NCBI GenBank assembly: GCA_002359495.1
Contig: DENB01000039.1
Coordinates: forward strand, 1-29,844
DNA from: Enterobacteriaceae bacterium UBA2655
GTDB lineage: Bacteria > Pseudomonadota > Gammaproteobacteria > Enterobacterales > Enterobacteriaceae
Length of the DNA: 29,844 nucleotides
Direction: 5' to 3'
The position numbers and the translations under genes were made by a program. The notes under the pieces were generated by a model. That model had not been told where the DNA came from and did no database searches. It saw only the letters and a list, made by a program, of their open reading frames with translations. This document shows, in pieces, positions 9,169-15,529 of this stretch (positions are counted from its first letter, which is position 1; each line of letters begins with the position of its first letter).

Positions 9169-10050
9169 TTACTTCATGCTGCTTAACATCTGATCGACAT
9201 TATGTTGGAACGCCGCCTGATAAGTCGCCGCAGGGCCGTTTTTTTCTGACAGCGCTTCCGGGTAAAGCTCGCCGCCGGGCTGAGCGCCGGTTGCGCTGGC
9301 GATCTGTTTTACCAGCCGCAGGTCGGTCTGATTCTCAATAAAGTAGCGCTGAATATGCTGCTGTTTAAGCTGCTTTATCAGCGCGGCCATATCGCTGGCA
9401 TTAGCTTCCGACTCGGTAGAGAAACCCACCGGCGCCAGGAAGGTTACGCCATAACGCTGACCAAAATAGCCAAAGGCGTCATGGCTGGTCAGGACCTTAC
9501 GCTTCGCCTGCGGAATCGCCTGGAATGATTTCATCGCCCAGCTATCCAGCTTTTCCAGCTGCTGAATATAATTTTCTCCGCGTTGACGAATATCCGCAGC
9601 ATCCTGCGGATCCGCCTTAATTAACGCATTCATCACGTTAGTGGCGTAAATTACGCCGTTGCGCATACTGTTCCAGGCGTGGGGATCGGTAACGGTTTCA
9701 CCGTCCTCTTCCATTTTACGCGTATTAATTCCCTGCGAAGCGACAGTGACCTGACCATTATAACCGGATGCGCTTACCAGGCGATCCATCCAGCCCTCCA
9801 GCCCCAGCCCGCTGACAAAAACCAGCTGCGCCTGGGCCAGCGCCTGGCTGTCCTGCGGCGTAGGTTCAAAGGTATGGGGATCGCCATTTGGCCCTACCAG
9901 GCTGGTGACATGCACGTGATCGCCACCCACCTGGCTAACGATATCCGCCAGCACGCTAAAACTGGCGACGACATCCAGGGTTTTCGCCATGGTCATTGGC
10001 GAGATCAGCATAGCGCTTACTGCCAGGCAAACCGGTAACTTCTTTTTCAT
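9169..10050 (-). CDS. Zinc-type ABC transporter substrate-binding protein (ZnuA/AztC-like)
   Basis: This is the periplasmic metal-binding protein of an ABC importer (cluster A-I solute-binding proteins, ZnuA/TroA/PsaA). The 293-residue precursor has a signal peptide (about residues 1-22, ending SPMTMA before KTLDVVAS). Likely ligands are H59 (GDPHTFEP), H124 (TDPHAW) and H190 (SHDAFGYF), with an acidic fourth position near E261/E265 (GGELYPEALS). Three histidines favour zinc over manganese by family rule. The His-rich loop of canonical ZnuA is missing; the linker before H124 is short and acidic. A GTG one codon earlier is possible, but AAGGAG is spaced correctly for the ATG. It is the last gene of a Zur-like-controlled operon, 16 bases after the permease gene. 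Confidence 0.88.
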   Translation of the reverse strand: MKKKLPVCLAVSAMLISPMTMAKTLDVVASFSVLADIVSQVGGDHVHVTSLVGPNGDPHTFEPTPQDSQALAQAQLVFVSGLGLEGWMDRLVSASGYNGQVTVASQGINTRKMEEDGETVTDPHAWNSMRNGVIYATNVMNALIKADPQDAADIRQRGENYIQQLEKLDSWAMKSFQAIPQAKRKVLTSHDAFGYFGQRYGVTFLAPVGFSTESEANASDMAALIKQLKQQHIQRYFIENQTDLRLVKQIASATGAQPGGELYPEALSEKNGPAATYQAAFQHNVDQMLSSMK

Positions 10051-10066
10051 CACAACTCCTTAAAAT

Positions 10067-10912
10067 TTAATGGCGGCGCAACAGGCCGCCGCATGGCCCT
10101 GTCAAAACAGAAATAAGAAACAGCAGCGCGGCGCTCAGCACCACGGCCGGCCCGGCCGGCAGAGCGAAGTGCCAGGAGGCGAGCAGACCTGTGAAGGCGG
10201 CGAAGATGGCCAGCAGCATCGCGACGCCGATCATGCAGGCCAGATGGCGGCTCCAGAAGCGGGCGCTGGCGGCGGGCAGCATCATCAGCCCGACCGACAT
10301 CAGCGTGCCCAGCACCTGAAAGCCCGCGACCAGATTCAACACCACCAGCGTCAGGAAAATGCCGTGCACCAAGGGCGCGCTCCATTTACCCTGCGCGCGC
10401 AAGAAATCAGGATCGAAAGCATCGATAACCAGCGGACGGTAAATGATCGCCAGCGTCAGCAGCGTAAAGGCGGCGATCGCGCCGACCAGCAGAATGGCCG
10501 GATTGTCCACCGCCAGCAGCGATCCGAACAGCACGTGGAGCAGGTCTACGCTGGAGCCGCGCAGCGATACCAGCGTCACGCCCAGCGCCAGCGAGCCAAG
10601 ATAGAAACCGGCGAAGCTGGCGTCCTCTTTCAGCGGCGTGTAGCGGCTGACGGCGCCGGAGAGCAACGCGACGGCAAGTCCAGCGATCAGTCCACCGATG
10701 CCCATCGCCACCAGCGACAGCCCTGAAATTAGGTAGCCGACGGCGGCACCCGGCAACACTGCGTGGGAGAGCGCATCGCCAATCAGGCTCATGCGGCGCA
10801 GTGAAAGAAAGACGCCCAGCGGCGTGGCGCTGAGCGCGAGCGCCACGCAAGCCACCAGCGCGCGACGCATAAAGCTGAATTCGATAAAAGGCTGAAGTAA
10901 TGTCACTGGCAC
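10067..10912 (-). CDS. Zinc-type ABC transporter permease (ABC-3 family)
   Basis: This 281-residue inner-membrane permease of the ABC-3 family (ZnuB, TroC, MntB) is predicted to form the metal channel as a homodimer. Hydrophobic segments run through most of the protein. The family signature RRMSLIGDALSHAVLPGAAVGYLISG (residues 39-64) is intact, as is VGLMMLPAASA near residue 215. It overlaps the 3' end of the ATPase gene by 10 bases and is followed closely by the binding-protein gene. This ATPase-permease-binding protein order differs from the divergent znuA/znuCB layout of E. coli, so this may be a second system beside a znuACB elsewhere in the genome. Confidence 0.9.
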   Translation of the reverse strand: MPVTLLQPFIEFSFMRRALVACVALALSATPLGVFLSLRRMSLIGDALSHAVLPGAAVGYLISGLSLVAMGIGGLIAGLAVALLSGAVSRYTPLKEDASFAGFYLGSLALGVTLVSLRGSSVDLLHVLFGSLLAVDNPAILLVGAIAAFTLLTLAIIYRPLVIDAFDPDFLRAQGKWSAPLVHGIFLTLVVLNLVAGFQVLGTLMSVGLMMLPAASARFWSRHLACMIGVAMLLAIFAAFTGLLASWHFALPAGPAVVLSAALLFLISVLTGPCGGLLRRH

Positions 10913-11571
10913 AAGCTCCGTTGCGCCAACGCAGGCAGGCGAAGCGTCATACCCTCTGTCGTATCCAGCGCGATCACATCTTGGAAATAGCGCTTTACCA
11001 GCGCGTTGTCGTGCAGAACCACCACCAGCGTCGTGCCCTGCTGTTGCTGCTGCTGCAGAATCGACATCAGCAGCGCAATGGTCTGACGATCGATGCCGTT
11101 AAACGGCTCATCAAGCAGCCAGAGCTTGCTGCGCTGCAGCATCAGGCGGGCAAACAGCACGCGCTGCAGTTGACCGCCCGATAAGGTCGAGGGCTGCGCA
11201 GCGGCGAAGCTGCCCATCTGCACCGCCTCCAGCGCCTGCATAATTTCCGCACGCAATGATGAGGTAATGCCGCCAAACCAGCCGCAGCGCGGCCAGCAGC
11301 CCATCGCCACCAGTTCAAAAACGGTAAGGGGAAAGCGCACCTCCAGTTCATTGCGCTGCGGCAGCCAACCGATCTCCTTACGCGACAGCCGCAATTCGCA
11401 ACGGCCGCTGACGGGCGGCAACAACCCCGCGATGGTTTTCAGCAGCGTTGATTTTCCGCTGCCGTTGGCGCCGATCAGCGCCGTCAGCGTACCGGCGGCA
11501 ATCTGTCCGTCGATAACGGGCGTGACGCCCTGCCGCTGATAGCCCGCCTGAAGATTAGAAAAAATGATCAT
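10903..11571 (-). CDS. Zinc-type ABC transporter ATP-binding protein
   Basis: The cytoplasmic ATPase of the metal importer, 222 residues. It carries Walker A GANGSGKST (34-42), the signature LSGGQ (130-134), Walker B WLLDEP with catalytic E155, and the switch histidine H187. A run of six glutamines lies at residues 173-178. A longer start 24 codons upstream would translate another frame through the small upstream gene and lacks family support. The start I chose overlaps the stop of the 34-codon upstream gene in an ATGA, a classic translational-coupling arrangement. It is expected to be co-transcribed with the permease and binding-protein genes. Confidence 0.9.
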   Translation of the reverse strand: MIIFSNLQAGYQRQGVTPVIDGQIAAGTLTALIGANGSGKSTLLKTIAGLLPPVSGRCELRLSRKEIGWLPQRNELEVRFPLTVFELVAMGCWPRCGWFGGITSSLRAEIMQALEAVQMGSFAAAQPSTLSGGQLQRVLFARLMLQRSKLWLLDEPFNGIDRQTIALLMSILQQQQQQGTTLVVVLHDNALVKRYFQDVIALDTTEGMTLRLPALAQRSLCQ

Positions 11572-11672
11572 GGGGTCACACCCCAGTAAATCGCCGCCGC
11601 CAGAGGAATAATCAGCATGATGGCGATACCCAACCTTCCCCACAGCGCCAACAGCAATCCGCTTCGATTCAT
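11568..11672 (-). CDS. Small 34-residue membrane peptide leading the zinc-transport operon
   Basis: This short gene is not recognised as any named family. It begins MNRSGLLLALWGR and continues into a hydrophobic stretch at about residues 14-32 (LGIAIMLIIPLAAAIYWGVT), which would span the membrane once. An AAGAG Shine-Dalgarno-like sequence lies 7 bases before the ATG. Its TGA overlaps the ATPase ATG (ATGA), and a Zur-like palindrome lies 16 bases upstream, so it would be the first cistron. Those three contextual features support translation; no homology does. It may be a membrane accessory subunit of the transporter, or just a leader that couples translation to the ATPase. Confidence 0.6.
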   Translation of the reverse strand: MNRSGLLLALWGRLGIAIMLIIPLAAAIYWGVTP

Positions 11673-11684
11673 TGCATTACTCTT

Positions 11685-11705
11685 ATATGTTATAACATAA
11701 CAAAC
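11685..11705. promoter_or_regulatory. Zur-like operator of the zinc-transport operon
   Basis: TGTTATAACATAACA (11688-11702) matches the Zur core with one base off perfect symmetry, inside a longer AT-rich palindromic stretch. It lies just upstream of the first small gene of the importer operon. It closely resembles the element before rpmE2, so both units probably respond to the same repressor. Confidence 0.85.
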
Positions 11706-11919
11706 ATACTACCGAATCAGCGGATGGAAAAAGTGCGCAAAGTGTTTCAAAAAGTAAAAATAAGCCGCGGAGTGACTGACATTTAGGCTATGGTAATAGC
11801 AACAGCGGAAAAGAGTTTGAGCATTATCACAACGATAGATAATGCCGTTAGCGGCCTGCTTGCAAAAAGGCGGTGAAAACCTAATGATGGCTTCTTACAC
11901 CTCCTCATTCAGGAAAACG

Positions 11920-12273
11920 ATGCAGCCTGTTATTCATTGTGAGATTGCGCCGGGCGAGAGCAATAGCGAAAAATTACTGGCGATTATTCAACGGAATATT
12001 CCCAAAATAGCTGAAGCATTAGCGGGGGATTTACAGTGGTATTCGCAAAATGCGCAGCTGGTTCCCGATAGCTTTAAAATTATTTCCGTTGAAAATATCG
12101 CCGCAGATTGTTTTAAAATGCATTATCTTTTTGAATGGAATTTATTTAGTCCCTGTCAGGATCTAAATGAAACGGTCACGCGTAAAGAACAGGTGAATTT
12201 CCACATTTTGCCTGGCGCGCTTAGGTTTGACGTGATTGATAATCTTCGCCCCTCGCCCGCTGATGAATTGTAA
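11920..12273 (+). CDS. Hypothetical protein, no recognised family
   Basis: I do not recognise this 117-residue product. It is soluble-looking, with no signal peptide or membrane helix. It begins MQPVIHCEIAPGESNSEKLL, has a helical stretch NIPKIAEALAGDLQWYSQNA, and continues as alternating beta-like segments (FKIISVENIAADCFKMHYLFEW, then KEQVNFHILPGALRFDVID). The start is uncertain: AGGA lies 5 bases before the chosen ATG, while in-frame ATGs at 11842, 11884 and 11887 have poor Shine-Dalgarno spacing. Codon use is AT-richer than in its neighbours, apart from tomB, which suggests either transfer or relaxed selection. It lies between the zinc operon and tomB-hha, a place with no counterpart in E. 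coli. Confidence 0.65.
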   Translation: MQPVIHCEIAPGESNSEKLLAIIQRNIPKIAEALAGDLQWYSQNAQLVPDSFKIISVENIAADCFKMHYLFEWNLFSPCQDLNETVTRKEQVNFHILPGALRFDVIDNLRPSPADEL

Positions 12274-12422
12274 TATTTAGTAATTGAAGTGAGCAGAGCT
12301 AATCATTTTGTTTTATATTTACTGTGTCCGTTAAATAGCCGTTTTTAAAATATCGCTTCCAGGCCGCTTTACTTTTAACTCGCCGCACCTGAGTAACGGT
12401 GCCAGCTATGGAGGGGAAAAAG

Positions 12423-12800
12423 ATGGACGAATACTCACCGAAACGGCATGATATTGCCCAGCTAAAATTCTTGTGTGAGAATCTGTTTGACGAAAGTATG
12501 GCAAGCCTTACCGACAGCCATCACGGCTGGGTAAACGACCCGACGTCCGTAAGCAATTTGCAGCTCAACGATTTGATTGAGCATATCGCCTCTTTCACAA
12601 TGAATTACAAAATTAAACACGCTGAGAATGAAACGCTGATAACGCAAATAGATGAATATCTTGACGATACCTTTATGCTTTTTAGCAGCTACGGGATTAG
12701 CACGCAGGATCTTCAGCGCTGGCAACGTTCAGCCAGACGCTTATTTAATCTTTTTGCAGAAGAAACCGCGTTCCTTCAACAGCCGAGTCATTCCTTTTAG
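12423..12800 (+). CDS. tomB: Hha-antagonising biofilm modulator TomB
   Basis: TomB attenuates the toxicity of Hha and influences biofilm formation; the pair acts like a toxin-antitoxin module in E. coli and Salmonella. The 125-residue protein begins MDEYSPKRHDIAQLKFLCEN and keeps the conserved HGWVNDPTS and QIDEYLDDTFMLFSSYGIST blocks. An in-frame ATG eight codons earlier is rejected because the GGAGGGG ribosome-binding sequence precedes the chosen ATG and the family starts MDEYSPKRHD. The C-terminus is more divergent. hha follows 24 bases later on the same strand, so the two are likely one operon. Confidence 0.96.
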   Translation: MDEYSPKRHDIAQLKFLCENLFDESMASLTDSHHGWVNDPTSVSNLQLNDLIEHIASFTMNYKIKHAENETLITQIDEYLDDTFMLFSSYGISTQDLQRWQRSARRLFNLFAEETAFLQQPSHSF

Positions 12801-12824
12801 CAACAACGTAAGAACGGTTTAATT

Positions 12825-13043
12825 ATGAACAATAAGGCTTTGACAAAAACGGATTATTTAATGCGACTCAGACGTTGTCGCTCAATCGACACGCTCGAAC
12901 GCGTGATTGAAAAAAACAAGTATGAACTGCCTGAAGATGAGCTGGCGGTATTCTATTCCGCCGCCGATCATCGTCTGGCTGAACTGACGATGAACAAACT
13001 CTACGACAAAGTACCGGGATCGGTATGGAAATACGTGCGCTAA
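12825..13043 (+). CDS. hha: Haemolysin expression modulator Hha
   Basis: Hha is a small nucleoid-associated partner of H-NS that helps silence horizontally acquired and virulence genes. The 72-residue product is nearly identical to E. coli Hha after the first few residues ([20 protein letters not shown], then [20 protein letters not shown]). It follows tomB closely. In E. coli hha is followed by maa, ylaC and pdeB before ffs; here the 4.5S RNA gene is the next feature, in convergent orientation. Confidence 0.97.
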   Translation: MNNKALTKTDYLMRLRRCRSIDTLERVIEKNKYELPEDELAVFYSAADHRLAELTMNKLYDKVPGSVWKYVR

Positions 13044-13201
13044 ACATGTCTGCGCATTAAGCGCCGCTTTTCCTCCTGCTCCAGTTACCTTTCTTTATAT
13101 TGCTCTTATTGTTAAATTTGCCTGCCGGCGAGGGATCGGCTTCAGGCAATGCCAGTCAGAAAAAGCGTCGGGAACAGAAGATGAATGGGGTATGTCGGAA
13201 A

Positions 13202-13315
13202 TGGTGGAGGCCCTGCCAGCTACATCCCGGCACACGCGTCACCTGCTGCGGCTGCTTCCTTCCGGATCTGACCGAGTTCACAAGTTAGCGTTGCGGGAGA
13301 ACCAACAGGGCCCCC
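13202..13315 (-). ncRNA. ffs: 4.5S RNA (signal recognition particle RNA)
   Basis: The minus strand reads GGGGGCCCTGTTGGTTCTCC at its 5' end. It contains the SRP domain GGTCAGATCCGGAAGGAAGC with the GGAA tetraloop, and ends in GGCAGGGCC that pairs with the 5' end. Length and both ends agree with the 114-base mature E. coli 4.5S RNA. It partners with Ffh to target membrane proteins to the translocon. Ends are placed by comparison with E. coli, so a base or two is uncertain. The upstream promoter implies a 5' leader of about 25 bases, to be removed by RNase P. Confidence 0.96.
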
Positions 13316-13346
13316 ATTGATAAGCTCTTATCTGAAGAGCGCAGGC

Positions 13347-13375
13347 ATTATCGGGGAACCCCCCGCCAATTGCAA
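13347..13375 (-). promoter_or_regulatory. Promoter of the 4.5S RNA gene
   Basis: On the minus strand, a -35 TTGCAA (13370-13375) and a -10 GATAAT (13347-13352) are separated by exactly 17 bases. The GC-rich discriminator GCCTGCGC after the -10 resembles growth-rate-controlled stable-RNA promoters. Transcription would begin about 25 bases before the mature RNA. Confidence 0.75.
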
Positions 13376-13488
13376 GCCTGCGGCGGGCGACCGTTGCTTT
13401 CTTGAACAAGCCGCATTAAAAACGCCCTTCTCGCGCCAGCCGCGAATAACAGCGTAAAATGGACGCGATATTTCACAGGATGCTTTTC

Positions 13489-13800
13489 ATGTCCGACAAC
13501 GACAGCTTTCAACAGCGTATCTGGCAGATCGTGGCGGCCATCCCTTACGGCACAATAACCACCTACGGTGATGTGGCGCGTCTGGCCGGTTCCCCGCGCG
13601 CCGCGAGGCAGGTAGGCGGCGTGCTGAAACGCTTGCCCGCCGACAGCCAGCTCCCCTGGCATCGGGTAATAAACCGTCAAGGCCAGATTTCGCTGACCGG
13701 CGACGATCTTTTTCGTCAACGCGATGCGCTTGAAGCGGAAGGGATCGAGATTACCGATGACGGGCGCGTAGCGCTGGATAGATATCGCTGGCAGCCTTGA
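13489..13800 (+). CDS. ybaZ: Alkyltransferase-like protein Atl (YbaZ)
   Basis: This protein resembles O6-alkylguanine-DNA alkyltransferase but cannot transfer alkyl groups: the active-site PCHR motif is PWHRVIN here, with tryptophan in place of cysteine. Family members bind O6-alkylguanine and hand lesions to nucleotide excision repair. The 103-residue form begins MSDNDSFQQRIWQIVAAIPY and includes the DNA-binding GDVARLAGSPRAARQVGGVL helix-turn-helix. An ATG ten codons upstream is in frame. I chose the internal start because AGGA precedes it and E. coli Atl aligns from that point. It is convergent with ybaY, as in E. coli. Confidence 0.93.
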   Translation: MSDNDSFQQRIWQIVAAIPYGTITTYGDVARLAGSPRAARQVGGVLKRLPADSQLPWHRVINRQGQISLTGDDLFRQRDALEAEGIEITDDGRVALDRYRWQP

Positions 13801-13826
13801 AAAACGCCCCGGCCGGGGCGTCTCGC
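13798..13826 (-). terminator. ybaY terminator
   Basis: The palindrome ACGCCCCGGCCGGGGCGT (13804-13821) gives a GC-rich stem. On the minus strand it is followed by TTTTTC, so it terminates ybaY. Its T-run overlaps the stop of convergent ybaZ. On the plus strand the tail is TCTCGCG, a poor terminator. Confidence 0.8.
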
Positions 13827-13829
13827 GAA

Positions 13830-14387
13830 TTACAGGCTGGTTGGCGCAGGAACGGAAGAAGAAGGCGTGACCTGCGTCGGCGAGGTCGGCGGTACGGTAG
13901 TCGCCGCGCCCGGCTGCGTCGGCATCGCCATTTGCGGCACCGGCACCAGGAGCAGTTCCGCTTTCGATCCGCCCTGGTTAAGCACCGGCTTCACCGTATC
14001 GGTGATAAAGGCCATTTTACCGTCGATGGTGATCGCGGCGCTTAGCAGGATGCGCGCATTCGGCTGGATATCTGCGGGATTAAAGGGCAGCACGAACTGG
14101 AAAGGCGCCTGTTTACCCTGCGTGCGGACCACGCGTTGCGACAACACTTTGGAAGGCGCGTCGGAGACCGAGGCGTCTGACAGCGTCACGGTCAGCACCG
14201 CGTCCGGCGGCAACGCGATTCTCTGACGAATATAGATCGAACCGCTTACGTTGGGCTGCGCTATCGCCGCCTGCTGTCCCGCTACTTGAGCGCCCAGCGT
14301 TGGCGTCGGTACATCACTGCTTTTGTCGGCACACCCAGCCATTGCGACCGCCAGTGCCATACCGCTTAAGAGGTGCCAGGATTTCAT
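13830..14387 (-). CDS. ybaY: YbaY-family lipoprotein
   Basis: This 185-residue predicted outer- or inner-membrane lipoprotein has a signal peptide ending in the lipobox MAGC (lipidated Cys19). The central domain carries the family blocks IALPPDAVLTVTLSDASVSD, FQFVLPFNPADIQPNARILL and FITDTVKPVLNQGG, a beta-rich fold found in YbaY and related type III secretion pilotin-like lipoproteins. The C-terminal tail is low-complexity in Pro, Thr and Ser (residues 155-185), as in the E. coli protein. The physiological role is not established. It is divergent from tesB and convergent with ybaZ. Confidence 0.93.
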   Translation of the reverse strand: MKSWHLLSGMALAVAMAGCADKSSDVPTPTLGAQVAGQQAAIAQPNVSGSIYIRQRIALPPDAVLTVTLSDASVSDAPSKVLSQRVVRTQGKQAPFQFVLPFNPADIQPNARILLSAAITIDGKMAFITDTVKPVLNQGGSKAELLLVPVPQMAMPTQPGAATTVPPTSPTQVTPSSSVPAPTSL

Positions 14388-14590
14388 TGATGTCGTCTCC
14401 TTATGAGCAAAATGATTATCAGTAGCGAAGGGTTCGCACAGCTTATTACCCGCTGCATGGCCTTAATTCTGGCACAAAAATCAACTACCTGCCTGGCGTG
14501 CGCGCGATATCACTGAAACGCCCAACAATGATTGACGGAAACTGGTCGGATCTTTCACACTTAGCGCATCGTTACGTTGAGGGAAATTTT

Positions 14591-15448
14591 ATGAGCCAGG
14601 CACTGCACAATCTTCTGAATCTGTTGAATCTGGAGAAACTGGAAGAGGGTCTGTTTCGCGGCCAGAGCGAAGATTTAGGCCTGCCTCAGGTCTTTGGCGG
14701 CCAGGTTGTCGGGCAGGCGCTGTATGCGGCGAAACAGACGGTGCCGGAAGCGCGCATCATTCACTCTTTTCACAGCTACTTCTTACGTCCCGGCGACAGC
14801 CAGAAAGCGATTATTTACGACGTGGAAAACCTACGCGACGGCAAAAGCTTCAGCGCGCGTCGCGTCAGCGCGATTCAAAACGGCCAGCCGATTTTCTATA
14901 TGACCGCCTCTTTCCAGGCGCCGGAAAACGGCTTCGAACACCAGCATGGGATGCCGTCAGTGCCCGGCCCGGACGCGCTACTGTCGGAGCGCGACATCGC
15001 GCACAAGCTGGCCGCGCTGCTGCCGGAAAAAACGCGTAGTAAATTTCTCGCCGAGCGCCCTTTCGATATCCGTCCGGTAAAATTCCACAATCCGCTGAAA
15101 GGCGAAGTGGATGAACCGGCGCGTCAGGTCTGGATCCGCGCCAATGGCGCCCTGCCTGACGACCTGCGTATCCATCAATATCTGTTGGGTTACGCATCGG
15201 ATCTTAACTTTCTGCCGGTGGCGCTGCAGCCGCACGGCAAGGGATTTCTCGAGGCGGATATGCAGGTCGCCACTATTGATCACTCGATGTGGTTTCATCG
15301 TCCTTTCGACTTAACTCAGTGGCTGCTTTATAGCGTAGTCAGTACTTCCGCCTCAGGCGCACGCGGGTTCGTACGCGGCGAGTTTTTTACTGCGGATGGC
15401 GTTCTGGCGGCCTCAGCCGTGCAGGAAGGGGTTATTCGTCAGCGGTAG
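14591..15448 (+). CDS. tesB: Acyl-CoA thioesterase II
   Basis: TesB hydrolyses medium- and long-chain acyl-CoA to free fatty acid and CoA. The 285-residue protein is a double hotdog, close to the 286-residue E. coli TesB. The catalytic triad residues lie in conserved contexts: Asp in GYASDLNF, Thr in [10 protein letters not shown], and Gln in AVQEGV. The upstream in-frame ATG at 14498 would add 31 unconserved residues; the chosen ATG follows GAGGG and matches the family start [20 protein letters not shown]. It is convergent with amtB, and a bidirectional hairpin separates them. Confidence 0.97.
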   Translation: MSQALHNLLNLLNLEKLEEGLFRGQSEDLGLPQVFGGQVVGQALYAAKQTVPEARIIHSFHSYFLRPGDSQKAIIYDVENLRDGKSFSARRVSAIQNGQPIFYMTASFQAPENGFEHQHGMPSVPGPDALLSERDIAHKLAALLPEKTRSKFLAERPFDIRPVKFHNPLKGEVDEPARQVWIRANGALPDDLRIHQYLLGYASDLNFLPVALQPHGKGFLEADMQVATIDHSMWFHRPFDLTQWLLYSVVSTSASGARGFVRGEFFTADGVLAASAVQEGVIRQR

Positions 15449-15453
15449 GGAAT

Positions 15454-15498
15454 GAAAAAAGGGGCGATTCGCTCGCCCCTGGATTTGTTTTTATTTTA
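15454..15498. terminator. Bidirectional terminator between tesB and amtB
   Basis: Stem AGGGGCGA (15460-15467) pairs with TCGCCCCT (15473-15480), loop TTCGC. The minus strand is followed by TTTTTTC, an excellent amtB terminator. The plus strand is followed by GGATTTGTTTTTATTTT, a weaker but plausible tesB terminator. Confidence 0.88.
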
Positions 15499-15529
15499 GC
15501 GCACTGCTCTTCCGCGCAGCCCGGCAGGC

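Noticed and set aside
11037..11059. Short CTG/CAG-type repeat that could be an unstable trinucleotide tract
   Set aside because: It only encodes a run of six glutamines in the zinc ATPase, includes interrupting codons, and is too short to suggest phase variation.
13100..13288. A 62-codon plus-strand frame after hha
   Set aside because: It runs into the antisense of the 4.5S RNA gene and has no ribosome-binding site.
14403..14516. A 37-codon plus-strand frame in the ybaY-tesB spacer
   Set aside because: It has no Shine-Dalgarno sequence, carries clustered Cys and Thr codons with no clear pattern, and shows no coupling to tesB.
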